Assembly: GCF_014694385.1 (NCBI RefSeq)
Contig: NZ_JAAOCA010000005.1
Coordinates: forward strand, 124,001 to 188,000
From: Pseudomonas typographi
GTDB lineage: Bacteria; Pseudomonadota; Gammaproteobacteria; Pseudomonadales; Pseudomonadaceae
Direction: 5' to 3'
DNA length: 64,000 nucleotides
Made by a program: the position numbers and the translations under genes. Position 1 is the first letter of the stretch; every line of letters starts with the position of its first letter. Positions 8,275-17,889 of this stretch are shown here, in pieces. The notes below the pieces were generated by a model. The model had not been told where the DNA came from and ran no database searches. It worked only from the letters and a program-made list of their open reading frames with translations.

Positions 8275-10404
8275 GTGAGTCGATACAACACGCATACCGG
8301 TCGGACTATTTATAATTTTAAAGAGCGCCCATTACGCTGCGCCGTAAGCGCCGGTATTTTATTACTCGCCTGCGGGAATGTGGCGCAGGCTGAATCCACG
8401 GAAACAGACAGCGACCAACGTCTGGACACTGTAGTGGTTGAAGGCCAGAAAGAGGGCGCTGAGCAAGCCGCCAGAAATGCGCTAAAGGAGGTGCCGGGAG
8501 GTACCAGCCTGGTCAGCTTGGATGACGTGGGGAAAGGTAGGGTTTCCACCAGCGAGGATATCTTCGCCTACCAGCCTGGGGTCTATGCACAGTCCGTAGG
8601 TGGGTCGGATCTCATGAAAATCAATATTCGTGGTTCTTCGGTTAACCGAGGTGCCGACGGTTTTCGGGATGGAGTCTTATACTTATTTGATGGCCTGCCC
8701 GTAACCGGGCCCGGCGGCACGCCCTATGAGTTGTTTGAACCCTTGGGCCTAAATTATACCGAAATTTTTAGAGGTGCAAACAGCTTTGACTTAGGTTCGG
8801 TGGCATTAGGTGGGGCGGTAAATTATGTAACTCATACCGGCCATGATTCCGCGCCATTTCAGGTTCGCTATGAAGCCGGTAGTTATGGCTACCGGAAGCG
8901 GCAGGTGAGCTCTGGGCAAACCATAGGTGCGTTTGACTATTACGTAAGTCTTACAGACTCCGATCGAAGCGGATATGCAGATAGAACCGACTCAAACACT
9001 AAGGGAGTGGCAGCAAATTTTGGATACGTCTTCAACTCGCAACTGGAAACCCGCTTCTATGTGCGCTATCGCGAACTCGAGCAAAGTCTTCCTGGAAGAA
9101 TAACCATATACAATGCAACGCATCATTCGAGAAACCCACAAGGTAGCTACGGAAATGATGGAGTCCGGAAACACCCCGGTTCGACCTGGGTTGCGAACAA
9201 AACCACCTGGCATATCGATGAAAATCAAACCTTGGAGGTCGGTTTTACTTATCATGACTATCCTCTTGATGCCACGTATAGAACTGTACGGGGCAAGTCC
9301 CACTATACCGACATTAGCGGGCAGATAAATTATAAGCGTGAAGATACTATCTATGGGCGAGATAGCGTCACTAAAGTGGGTTGGAGATCGATAAAGACCA
9401 ACCCTGACACCAACGGAGACAACACTTATGCTGCCGCTAGTGGGCGGCCCGTTGGATCCGAATATGCAACAATGAAATTTGGAGGTGCGGATCACACCTT
9501 GTTTGCCAGCAATGAGCTAGAGTTAGTGCCTAAGCTTTGGTTAATAACTGGCTTATCGGCGCTTTATGCACAGCGCGATGTTGATCTTTACTATCCCGTG
9601 AGAACGCAAAACAAGTTAAATACAGACGAATTGGATTTTTCTCCCCGCATCGGTCTGCGTTACGAGCTAAGCCCCAGCGTGCAACTTTATGGAAACATAA
9701 GCCGCTCGGTACAGCCGCCAAATACCTGGGCTCTGGTAAGTACTTCTTATAACACGATATTGAACCTGAAAAATCAGAAAGCAGTGACCCTTGAGGTGGG
9801 TGGCCGCGGCGATAGCTGGATCGGTCAATGGGACGTTTCAGTGTACCGTTCGCAAATCAAGGACGAGTTATTGGCAGTGGCCAATACCACGGAGTTAGGG
9901 ACATTTACTGATCTGTCAAACGGTAGCGACACTATCCATCAAGGTTTGGAAGCAGGGTTAACCAGTGAACTCTGGAAAGGCAGCAACGGTCGCCTATCGG
10001 TTCGCCAAGCATATACGTTCAACGATTTTAAGTATAAAAATGACCCGGTGTTTGGTTCCAATCGCTTGCCTGGTATCCCTAAGAGCTTCTACCAAGGTGA
10101 AATTCGTTACGACCACCCAAGTGGACTATATGCCAGTTTGAATACGCAAATATCCTCAAAAATCGAAGTAGACTATGCCAACTCCCTTAGCACGGACGGT
10201 TACCAACTATTTGGAGCCACATTAGGCTATTCTTCACCGAAAAAAGACTGGGAAGCATATTTGGATTTTCGCAACCTAACGAACAAACATTACGTGGCTA
10301 TTATCAACCCGGGTTACGACGATGCAGGAGCTGATGTGGGAAGAGTGGCTGCGCCGGGAGAAGGCTTCGCCGTATATACGGGAATTTCCTACAGCTTTCG
10401 CTAA
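8275..10404 (+). CDS. TonB-dependent outer-membrane receptor
   Basis: 709 residues: signal peptide ending VAQA near residue 39, TonB box LDTVVVEG, plug domain (about 60-180, with NIRGSSVNRG and DGLPVTGPGG), then a beta-barrel to the end. The last residues are YSFR; a final aromatic is more usual. It starts at a GTG behind a G-rich ribosome site. With a sigma-54 promoter and monooxygenase and ABC genes following, it probably imports a sulfur compound (inference) rather than a siderophore. Its AT content is clearly above that of the msu genes, a sign of separate origin. Confidence 0.85.
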   Translation: MSRYNTHTGRTIYNFKERPLRCAVSAGILLLACGNVAQAESTETDSDQRLDTVVVEGQKEGAEQAARNALKEVPGGTSLVSLDDVGKGRVSTSEDIFAYQPGVYAQSVGGSDLMKINIRGSSVNRGADGFRDGVLYLFDGLPVTGPGGTPYELFEPLGLNYTEIFRGANSFDLGSVALGGAVNYVTHTGHDSAPFQVRYEAGSYGYRKRQVSSGQTIGAFDYYVSLTDSDRSGYADRTDSNTKGVAANFGYVFNSQLETRFYVRYRELEQSLPGRITIYNATHHSRNPQGSYGNDGVRKHPGSTWVANKTTWHIDENQTLEVGFTYHDYPLDATYRTVRGKSHYTDISGQINYKREDTIYGRDSVTKVGWRSIKTNPDTNGDNTYAAASGRPVGSEYATMKFGGADHTLFASNELELVPKLWLITGLSALYAQRDVDLYYPVRTQNKLNTDELDFSPRIGLRYELSPSVQLYGNISRSVQPPNTWALVSTSYNTILNLKNQKAVTLEVGGRGDSWIGQWDVSVYRSQIKDELLAVANTTELGTFTDLSNGSDTIHQGLEAGLTSELWKGSNGRLSVRQAYTFNDFKYKNDPVFGSNRLPGIPKSFYQGEIRYDHPSGLYASLNTQISSKIEVDYANSLSTDGYQLFGATLGYSSPKKDWEAYLDFRNLTNKHYVAIINPGYDDAGADVGRVAAPGEGFAVYTGISYSFR

Positions 10405-10480
10405 GCAAATATAACCATAGACAAAAGGACCGGGGCATCCCATTCCGGGGTGTCTCTAGGTTTGTGAAGGTCGAAAACTT

Positions 10481-11740
10481 ATGCTGACTATTGATCTCTC
10501 GCTATTGACCAATTCCGCAGAGAGCGTTGAGCTCATTGAGTACTTTAATCCAACCTTTACGCGCATTGCCGAGGGGGCGATACAGCGTGAACAAAACCGT
10601 GAATTGGCTTTTGCGGAAGTGGGTTGGTTACGGGAGGTAGGGTTTGGAGCATTGCGCGTACCGCGTAAATATGGTGGTTTTGGGGTAACTCTCCCTCAGC
10701 TTTTTGAGCTATTGACCTTACTGGCTGAGGCAGACTCGAACCTGGCGCAAATTTTTCGTCCACACTTCGGTTTCGTCGAGGAGCTGCTAAATGTTCCTAA
10801 CCCAACCCTGTGCGAACATTGGTTCAGCAAGGTCGTGGCTGGCGATCTGATTGGCGCGGCCATGTCAGAACCCGCCAGTGCTAACCCCTCCCAGAAAACC
10901 GCATTTCTCACTTCAGAAAAAGATCATTGGCTGCTGAATGGAGAAAAGTTCTACAGCACGGGCAGCCTATATAGTGACTGGATATCTGTCACCGTCCTTA
11001 GTCCAGACGGAGGGGAGATAATTGCTGCTTTGGTTTCCGCCACCGATCCAAACGTAGTACGAGTAGACGACTGGGACGGTTTCGGCCAGAGGCTAACTGC
11101 TAGCGGAACCACTCGCTTCGAGAACGTGCATATCAAGCCTCAGCAAATCTATAACCGGTATCTAGTCACTGACTTCCCCCCTAAAGAGTCGTACCTGATC
11201 AGTTTTTATCAAACAGTGCACCTTGCTACGCTTAGTGGTATCGGCCGAGCCGTCTTACGAGATGGGCTAGCGTTTGTGCAGCAGCGAAATCGTACCTACG
11301 GGACGCCCGGCATATCGAGGCCGCGGCTCGATCCACTTGTACAGCGAGTAGTCGGTAGACTCGCGAGTCTTTCCTTTGGTGCTCAGAGCCTGGTCACTAT
11401 AATCGTTGGTACCCTGGAACATACTTACCAGGCCCGCATAGCCGGTAATGCAGACGAAGCGTTGTATAGCGCTACCGACGTACAAGTGTTCAAGGCGCAG
11501 CAGATTATTATAGGCCAAGTGTTAGAGGCAACGACCCTGGTCTTCGAAGTGGGTGGATCGTCTGCGGTGAGCGGTAGCCGCCAACTTGATCGGCATTGGC
11601 GCAATGCTCGTACAGTGGCAGCACACAATCCAGCAATTCTGCGTGAAAGGGCGTTGGGTGATTTTTACTTGAATGGGGTGCGCCCACGAGAGTCCTATGC
11701 CAAAAAGAGCGACGAAACTACCCGAGACAAACAACCGTGA
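10481..11740 (+). CDS. Flavin monooxygenase, acyl-CoA-dehydrogenase fold (DszC/SfnB-like)
   Basis: A 419-residue protein with the dehydrogenase fold: PRKYGGFGVTLPQLFELLTL in the N-domain, GEKFYSTGSLYSDWISV and FGQRLTASGTTRFENV in the beta domain, and VFEVGGSSAVSGSRQLDRHW in the C-domain. The STG-SLYSDW and TASGT signatures are those of DszC and SfnB sulfur-acquisition oxygenases, which use FMNH2, rather than of fatty acyl-CoA enzymes. It follows the receptor gene after 76 bases and precedes the ABC transporter. The substrate is unknown; a sulfur heteroatom oxidation is likely. Confidence 0.75.
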   Translation: MLTIDLSLLTNSAESVELIEYFNPTFTRIAEGAIQREQNRELAFAEVGWLREVGFGALRVPRKYGGFGVTLPQLFELLTLLAEADSNLAQIFRPHFGFVEELLNVPNPTLCEHWFSKVVAGDLIGAAMSEPASANPSQKTAFLTSEKDHWLLNGEKFYSTGSLYSDWISVTVLSPDGGEIIAALVSATDPNVVRVDDWDGFGQRLTASGTTRFENVHIKPQQIYNRYLVTDFPPKESYLISFYQTVHLATLSGIGRAVLRDGLAFVQQRNRTYGTPGISRPRLDPLVQRVVGRLASLSFGAQSLVTIIVGTLEHTYQARIAGNADEALYSATDVQVFKAQQIIIGQVLEATTLVFEVGGSSAVSGSRQLDRHWRNARTVAAHNPAILRERALGDFYLNGVRPRESYAKKSDETTRDKQP

Positions 11741-11814
11741 ACACCGGCACAGTATGAAATTGGACAATCGGGATAGTCTATCGAGTTCGCCGAAATCTAG
11801 ATGGGGATGTGCTA

Positions 11815-13464
11815 ATGAGGAAACGTTATTTTTCTGGTCAGATGATTTTCCTTCTGGCAACGATAATCGCGTTAACTGGGTGTGACGGGAAAGAGTCTGA
11901 GCAGACTTCCGACCATACCAACTCCGGCCCAGTTTTTGGGGGGGCCCTGACCTATGCTACGGATCGAGAGCCCCTCTGTTTGGATCCGCATACTCTCGGG
12001 GATATACCCCAGGTATTGATTTCTCAACAGTTTCTTGACTCCCTGGTATCTATGGATAACGAAGGGCACATCCGACCTTGGCTGGCGAAGAGCTGGGACA
12101 TTTCCCCCGATGGGCTAGTCTATGTTTTCCACCTTCGTGGTGATGTGTATTTCACGGACGGAACACGATTTGACGCCGCTGCACTCAAAGCTAATCTTGA
12201 CCATATGGTTGATCCAAAAACCCAATCTTCAACCGCCAGCAACTATCTACGGCAGTATCAGAGTACCGAGATAGTCGATAAGTACACTGCCGCCGTTCAC
12301 CTTTCCCGCCCCTATACGGCTTTTCTAGAGGTGCTAGCGCAGGGGTTTCTAGGCATCGAATCTCCTACGGCAATCAAACGCACACGCGAGGAAAACTGCG
12401 CTGCCCCGGTGGGCTCGGGACCATTCAAGGTCGTGCGTTGGGACCGGCAAAGCCAAGTTGTACTAGAGCGCAACCAGAACTACGCCTGGGCGCCACCGAC
12501 TGCCCTGCATCAAGGGCCAGCATACCTGGATCGAATTATCTGGAAGTTCATCCCGGATCCAGTAGTACGTTTTGCTTCGCTGCAATCCGGTGAGGTCGAC
12601 GTCATCGATTCTTTGCCGCCTGAGGCACATGGTCCTGCTCGACAAAATCCAGACATAACCTTGCTTTTGCGCGACCGACCAGGTAACCCTACCCATGGGG
12701 CCTTTAATACGACCCGTGAACCCTTTAATGATCTGCGTGTACGAGAGGCCTTTATACGCTCCGCTAATGTGGACGGTGCGTTGAAGAGTGTATTTTTCGG
12801 CGAATTTACCCGCGCAAGTGGCTCCCTTAATCCTGCCACACCTTTTTATAGTGCCGACTTTGAAGGCACACAAAACTATGATCCAACGCGCGCCAATCAA
12901 TTGCTAGATGAGGCCGGTTGGGACAAGCGGAATGGTGATGGATATCGGATTAAAGGTAGCCAAAAATTAGTAGTAAAAATTCCTCTGGGGACATTTCTAT
13001 CCAATGCTGACCGGGCGCTCTGGGAGCAGATACAAGCATCGACCAAGCAGGTTGGATTTGCTGTGGACTTGGAGCCTATGAGTACAGCCGAAATGATCAA
13101 ATGCTGCTATTCAGGTTGGGACTATGACGTGAGGATCGGTTATTGGAATACGAATACTGCAGATGTACTTCGATACTTGTTTAGCTCGTCGTTTTTGAAG
13201 GTTGCCAGTATTTTCCGCCCTAACAGCACCGGTTTTAATCAACCAGAATTCGACAAAATTGTCTCGCAAGCATTGGAAGCACAAGATGAAGTTGCCCGTC
13301 GGGGCCTTTACTACAAAGCACAGGCGATCATCGCGCAAAATTATCTGCAACTCTCCCTTTACCCACAAAGTACACGTCTCGCCATCTATAAAACAGCGCG
13401 AGATGTACGCATCGAGTCTTCGCTGTCGATCAGCTACCTCTACGATGCCTGGATAAAAAAATGA
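11815..13464 (+). CDS. ABC transporter substrate-binding lipoprotein, family 5 (Dpp/Opp type)
   Basis: 549 residues. The signal peptide ends in a lipobox (ALTGC, Cys at about residue 22) followed by Asp, a residue that keeps lipoproteins in the inner membrane in enterobacteria. The mature part has the family-5 order: LCLDPHTLGD, WDISPDGLVYVFHLRGDVYF, VGSGPFKVVRWDR and FNDLRVREAF. Such proteins bind peptides, nickel or opines; here a sulfur-containing substrate is likely from context. I chose ATG 11815 over GTG 11809 because of the GGGG ribosome site. It overlaps the permease gene by four bases. Confidence 0.85.
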   Translation: MRKRYFSGQMIFLLATIIALTGCDGKESEQTSDHTNSGPVFGGALTYATDREPLCLDPHTLGDIPQVLISQQFLDSLVSMDNEGHIRPWLAKSWDISPDGLVYVFHLRGDVYFTDGTRFDAAALKANLDHMVDPKTQSSTASNYLRQYQSTEIVDKYTAAVHLSRPYTAFLEVLAQGFLGIESPTAIKRTREENCAAPVGSGPFKVVRWDRQSQVVLERNQNYAWAPPTALHQGPAYLDRIIWKFIPDPVVRFASLQSGEVDVIDSLPPEAHGPARQNPDITLLLRDRPGNPTHGAFNTTREPFNDLRVREAFIRSANVDGALKSVFFGEFTRASGSLNPATPFYSADFEGTQNYDPTRANQLLDEAGWDKRNGDGYRIKGSQKLVVKIPLGTFLSNADRALWEQIQASTKQVGFAVDLEPMSTAEMIKCCYSGWDYDVRIGYWNTNTADVLRYLFSSSFLKVASIFRPNSTGFNQPEFDKIVSQALEAQDEVARRGLYYKAQAIIAQNYLQLSLYPQSTRLAIYKTARDVRIESSLSISYLYDAWIKK

Positions 13465-14432
13465 ACTTAATTATTACCATGGGGATCAGGAAATTATGGC
13501 GTGTAACCTGTTCAGTTGCCCCCCGGGCCTTAGGCGCTTTTTTGGTATTGTGGATGATAGCGACGCTAACTTTTTTTGCCCTACGGCAGATGCCTGGAGA
13601 CCCGGCATTGGCAATTTTTGGCGGGATTGGTAACCCAACTACGGAGTCGCTCGCTATGATCACCCAGGAGCTTGGGTTGGATAAACCGCTAATTGTGCAA
13701 TATGCTGTTTACTTGGGGAAGCTCCTCCACGGGGATCTTGGTGTCTCTTACTCACAACACTTGCCAGTTACCAAGGTCCTCGCAGATCAATCGGGTGCTA
13801 CGTTGCAGTTGATGGTTTGCGCAATACTGCTTGCTTGGTCGTTAGTGCTCACCTGGACAGTTTTGACGGCGGGGCGCCGCTCTTGGATCAGCACGCTGGG
13901 TTCGTTTGTCGAGACCATGGCAGCTGCGCTACCCCAGTTCTGGTTGGCTATAATACTGGTTTCGGTTTTTGCTTTTGGCATGCATCTCTTTCCACCAACG
14001 GGTAGCAATGGAATACGTACGCTTATTCTACCCTCCCTGGCATTGGCAATACCCTTGGCAGGTTTCATTGGCCAGGTAACTCGGGAATCTCTGGAAGTTG
14101 TACTAGAGGAACCTTTTGTGCTATCTGCCAGGGCGCGGGGGCTTAGCGATTTGGCAGTTCGCTATCGGCACGCGCTCCGTCATTCGGTTTTACCGGGTAT
14201 TTCATTATCGGCTTGGGCTATAGGTTCGTTGGTCAGCGGTGCTGTCGTCGCAGAGCTGATTTTCTCTAGAGAAGGTCTGGGCCGCCAGCTGTTCCAAGCG
14301 GTCCAAAAGCAAGATATGCCACTCACCGTTGGTATCACGTTGGTAGTCTCGGTAGGTTATATAGCCGCCAATTTCCTGAGTGATGTGGTTTACCGCCTAG
14401 TTGATCCAAGAATCAGCAGAGGTGCGCCGTGA
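13461..14432 (+). CDS. ABC transporter permease, DppB type
   Basis: 323 residues with about six membrane helices. It shows the DppB-type opening (a first helix followed by RQMPGDPALAIFGG) and the loop that contacts the ATPase (LSARARGLSDLAVRYRHALR, residues about 215-240). It overlaps both neighbours by four bases (ATGA and GTGA), so the binding protein and two permeases are translated as one unit. No ATPase gene follows directly; see the fused ATPase at 19549. Confidence 0.88.
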   Translation: MNLIITMGIRKLWRVTCSVAPRALGAFLVLWMIATLTFFALRQMPGDPALAIFGGIGNPTTESLAMITQELGLDKPLIVQYAVYLGKLLHGDLGVSYSQHLPVTKVLADQSGATLQLMVCAILLAWSLVLTWTVLTAGRRSWISTLGSFVETMAAALPQFWLAIILVSVFAFGMHLFPPTGSNGIRTLILPSLALAIPLAGFIGQVTRESLEVVLEEPFVLSARARGLSDLAVRYRHALRHSVLPGISLSAWAIGSLVSGAVVAELIFSREGLGRQLFQAVQKQDMPLTVGITLVVSVGYIAANFLSDVVYRLVDPRISRGAP

Positions 14433-15283
14433 GCTTTGTTGCCACCCGTAGCCGGTTTGCCTATCGTCCCGGAGCGCGGTCCATACATTGGGGGGCGCTG
14501 CTGGCAGGGAGCTTCCTTGCATTTTTGCTGATTTCAGCATCTTTCCCCCATCTTTTAGCTTCCTTGGATCCGCTAGAAACCATGCCAGAACGTGCGTTTC
14601 TATCTCCTGGTTGGGGGCATTGGTTTGGTACCGATCAGTCCGGCCGCGATGTCTTTTCCAGAATCGTCCATGGCAGTCGTCAGTCTCTTTCTATCGGTTT
14701 ATTTGCAATTACGTTGTCGATGTCTGTTGCCATTCCTCTGGGGCTGTTGTGCGGCTTAATCGGCGGTTGGCTTGACCGCGCCGTCGGTTGGCTATTAGAG
14801 ATACTCTTCGCCTTTCCTACGCTGGTCTTAGCATTACTTTTCGTTTCCATCTTCGGCAGCGGCATTACCCCCCTCATCGTGGCGACTGGATTAAGCATTT
14901 CCCCTGGTTACACCCTACTGATCCGTGGCCAGGTGCTGGTAGTACGCAATGCAGGGTATATCGAGGCTGCCCGCGCCTTGGGTCATTCCCCTTGGCGAAT
15001 CATCCGCCGCCAGGTCCTGCCAAACGCCATACGCCCGATAGCAGTGATCATAACCATGGGGGTCGGCCAGGCGATAGTCTGGGCATCTGCACTGAGTTTT
15101 CTCGGCCTTGGCGCGAAACCACCAGCGTCAGAATGGGGAACAATGCTCTCCTTGGGGCGCGACTTCATTGCTAATGCATGGTGGCTGACCTTCTTCCCCG
15201 GTCTATTTATCGTACTGACTACGCTATCTACAACGATAGTTGGACGTTACTTGCAATATCGACTAGAGAAGCGTTTATCATGA
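14429..15283 (+). CDS. ABC transporter permease, DppC type
   Basis: 284 residues, about six helices. It contains the DppC signature FGTDQSGRDVFSRIVHGSRQ (residues about 69-88) and the ATPase-contacting loop YIEAARALGHSPWRIIRRQV. It starts at GTG in a GTGA overlap with the DppB-type gene. It pairs with that gene to form the membrane pore. A decayed relative lies at 19217. Confidence 0.88.
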   Translation: MSFVATRSRFAYRPGARSIHWGALLAGSFLAFLLISASFPHLLASLDPLETMPERAFLSPGWGHWFGTDQSGRDVFSRIVHGSRQSLSIGLFAITLSMSVAIPLGLLCGLIGGWLDRAVGWLLEILFAFPTLVLALLFVSIFGSGITPLIVATGLSISPGYTLLIRGQVLVVRNAGYIEAARALGHSPWRIIRRQVLPNAIRPIAVIITMGVGQAIVWASALSFLGLGAKPPASEWGTMLSLGRDFIANAWWLTFFPGLFIVLTTLSTTIVGRYLQYRLEKRLS

Positions 15284-15375
15284 CCTGTCAACGGCCACTT
15301 TTGCTCACGGACGAGGTGGGGTTAGCGTTCGCTGTCGTCTTGCGTAAGATGGACAATCACCTTGTGGAGCTGTGA
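15280..15375 (+). CDS. Small coupled ORF, unknown
   Basis: An ATG overlapping the permease stop (ATGA) opens a 31-residue frame, MTCQRPLLLTDEVGLAFAVV and onward, that ends just before the monooxygenase gene. I recognise no family. It sits where an ABC ATPase gene is normally found, so it may be the leftover 5' end of one or simply a spacer that is translated. Confidence 0.3.
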   Translation: MTCQRPLLLTDEVGLAFAVVLRKMDNHLVEL

Positions 15376-15377
15376 GC

Positions 15378-16766
15378 ATGAATAAAATCAGGAAAAAACT
15401 ACATTTCAATGCCTTTGTCATGAACACGGTGTCGCACATCCACCACGGGCAATGGCGTCGCCCGGACGCTAAACAGAGTGAGTTCAATGATGTGAATCTA
15501 TGGATAGAACTGGCAAAACTCCTTGAAGCGGCAAAATTTGATGCTATATTTTTTGCCGACGTCACTGGACTGTATGGGGACGCAGATTCAGAGTTTGATA
15601 TCTATGCCAAGGAAGGGCTTCAGATTCCTAGCAACGATCCAATCGTACTGTTGAGTGCATTGGCTGCTCATACCAAAGATATTGGCCTTGCGCTTACGTC
15701 CAACATCCTGCAAAGCCACCCTTTCCATTTTGCTCGACAGCTGTCAACGCTCGATCACATATCGAATGGGCGTGTAGGCTGGAACATAGTCACTGGTGTG
15801 CAAGATAACGGTTCTCGTAATTTCGGGCTTGGACAGCTTACTGATCATACTGAACGCTATGAGTGGGCTGAGGAATATGTGAACGTAACCTATAAACTAT
15901 GGGAGGGATCATGGGACGAAGGAGCGGTGCTCAAGGACCGTATAAATGGAATTTATTCTGATCCGTCCAACATTCACAAAATACATCATCGCGGCAACCG
16001 CTATAGTGTAGAGGGCCCCCACTTATCGTCGCCTTCCCCGCAACGGACTCCTGTGCTTTTTCAAGCAGGATCATCCGAGTCGGGGCGTAAGTTTGCGGCG
16101 AAAAACGCGGAGGCAGTATTTATTGCGGCTCCTAGTCCCGAAGTTGCAGCAACGCAAATCGCAGAAACGCGCCGGTTGGCAAGGGACTTAGGGCGAAATC
16201 CTGAAGATCTCAAATTTTTCCAGGGGCTTAGCTTTATTATAGGTGACACCTCCGAAGAGGCCGTCGCCAAGTCCAAGGAATATGATCGTTACGTTAGTGT
16301 CGACGGGTACCTGGCACACACTGCAATTGTTGACAAGAACGGCCGTGTGTATGACCGGAATACGCCGATCAAAGACATTGAAACAAATACCGTACGAGGG
16401 GCTCTTGAATTGGTTTCTAAATACATCACAGACCGAGAGCCAACCATAGCAGATCTTGTTTATCTTAGAACTCACAACCCTCACACATGCATAGTCGGTA
16501 CGGCCGAACAAATTGCCGATAAAATTGAAGAGTGGCAAGAAGCGGGCATCGATGGAATCAATGTGGTGAACTGGGTGATCCCTGGTTCTTTTGAAGAGTT
16601 TGCAGACGAGATATTACCAGTTCTTAGAACACGCGGGCTTGCGCAGTCAGAGTATGTTTCAGGATCGTTTAGGGAAAAGATTTTTGGTAGTGCATTTCTG
16701 AATGAACGGCACCCGGCGGCACGCTACAGAGGAGCGTTCAGGGGGCATGATAAGTTGCGCGGTTAA
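15378..16766 (+). CDS. FMNH2-dependent monooxygenase, DszA/NtaA (luciferase) family
   Basis: 462 residues of the NtaA/SnaA/DszA group, which use FMNH2 from a separate reductase. Visible marks: HFNAFVMNTVSHIHHGQWRR at the start, DHISNGRVGWNIVTGVQDNG (about 130-150), PVLFQAGSSESGRKFAAKNA and a C-terminal ERHPAARYRG. DszA opens the ring of dibenzothiophene sulfone; NtaA attacks nitrilotriacetate. Next to a DszC-like gene, a sulfone or sulfonate role is most likely, but the substrate cannot be read. Start ATG 15378 has GGAG eight bases upstream. Likely partner reductase: MsuE. Confidence 0.8.
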   Translation: MNKIRKKLHFNAFVMNTVSHIHHGQWRRPDAKQSEFNDVNLWIELAKLLEAAKFDAIFFADVTGLYGDADSEFDIYAKEGLQIPSNDPIVLLSALAAHTKDIGLALTSNILQSHPFHFARQLSTLDHISNGRVGWNIVTGVQDNGSRNFGLGQLTDHTERYEWAEEYVNVTYKLWEGSWDEGAVLKDRINGIYSDPSNIHKIHHRGNRYSVEGPHLSSPSPQRTPVLFQAGSSESGRKFAAKNAEAVFIAAPSPEVAATQIAETRRLARDLGRNPEDLKFFQGLSFIIGDTSEEAVAKSKEYDRYVSVDGYLAHTAIVDKNGRVYDRNTPIKDIETNTVRGALELVSKYITDREPTIADLVYLRTHNPHTCIVGTAEQIADKIEEWQEAGIDGINVVNWVIPGSFEEFADEILPVLRTRGLAQSEYVSGSFREKIFGSAFLNERHPAARYRGAFRGHDKLRG

Positions 16767-16911
16767 ATTATAATAGGCTGCCTTTCGCGCTAGCAAGGCA
16801 TTTAGCTCCATTGGGACTCTGGGAAAATTTACCCAGTGCGCCGGATACCGCGCGCGCCAGCATCGGAGTGATGCTTACATATTTCTGCTTTCTAAATTAG
16901 AGAAGTCTTTT

Positions 16912-17889
16912 ATGCGCAGCGCTATTCACACAACTTTCGGCGAGCCCGCCGATGTCCTAAAACTGAACGACCGTCAAATGCCCGTACCCGGTGCTGGCGA
17001 AGTTCGCATCAAAACATTGCTTTCACCGATCCACAATCACGACTTGTGGACGATCCGGGGCCGTTACGGCTACACACCACAACTTCCCGCAATTGGCGGC
17101 AGTGAGGCTGTCGGCATCATCGATGCACTCGGTGAAGGTGTTGAAGGCTTGGCCACTGGCCAGCGTGTAGCAGTCGCTTCGGTGCAGGGTACTTGGGCGG
17201 AATACTTCCTCGCTCCAGCACACCTCCTTGTACCTGTGCCGAAGGCCATCTGCGACGAAACCGCAGCGCAGCTCATCGCCATGCCGCTGAGCGCACTGCT
17301 GCTGTTGGAGTTCCTCCACGCTAAGCCTGGTCAGTGGATCGTGCAGAATACAGCCAACGGTGCAGTCGGCAAAACCCTGGCGATACTGGCGGCTGCGCGC
17401 GGGGTCAATGTGCTGAACTTGGTGCGCCGCGATGCGGCGGTGGACGAGCTGGCTGCCTCGGGCATTGGCCATGCAATTTCCACAGCGGAGTCGGAATGGC
17501 AGGAGCGTGCCCGAGTCACGCTTGGCCCAGGGCTAGCACATGCGGCCATCGACTCCATCGGAGGCGTCGCCAGCGCTGAGCTCTTAGGGTTGCTAGGTCA
17601 AGACGGGACGCTCGTCTCCTTTAGTATGATGGCCGGAGAGCCGGTGCAGATCGACACCGGCGCACTCATCTTCAAACAAGCCACTGTCAAAGGCTTCTGG
17701 GCCAGCGCGGTCAGCCGGGCCCTGTCGGCGAGTGACAAGCGCCGTTTGATCGCTGAGCTATTGCACCGCACGCTAGCGGGCGAGTTGACACTCCCGACGG
17801 AGGCCATCTATGACCTGGCTAATGCCGCCAAAGCCGCGGCGGCCAGCTTGCAGCCCGGCCGCAAGGGCAAGATATTGCTGGGGCCGTGA
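16912..17889 (+). CDS. Quinone oxidoreductase-like protein, MDR superfamily
   Basis: 325 residues of the medium-chain dehydrogenase/reductase group without structural zinc. N-terminal GroES-like domain (HTTFGEPADVL, GGSEAVGIIDALGEGVEGL), then a Rossmann NADPH domain with NTANGAVGKTLAILAAARG (about 145-165), and a C-terminal GRKGKILLGP. It is likely to reduce a quinone or enone using NADPH. GC content is higher than in the monooxygenase before it. A role in sulfur metabolism is only suggested by position. Confidence 0.8.
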   Translation: MRSAIHTTFGEPADVLKLNDRQMPVPGAGEVRIKTLLSPIHNHDLWTIRGRYGYTPQLPAIGGSEAVGIIDALGEGVEGLATGQRVAVASVQGTWAEYFLAPAHLLVPVPKAICDETAAQLIAMPLSALLLLEFLHAKPGQWIVQNTANGAVGKTLAILAAARGVNVLNLVRRDAAVDELAASGIGHAISTAESEWQERARVTLGPGLAHAAIDSIGGVASAELLGLLGQDGTLVSFSMMAGEPVQIDTGALIFKQATVKGFWASAVSRALSASDKRRLIAELLHRTLAGELTLPTEAIYDLANAAKAAAASLQPGRKGKILLGP

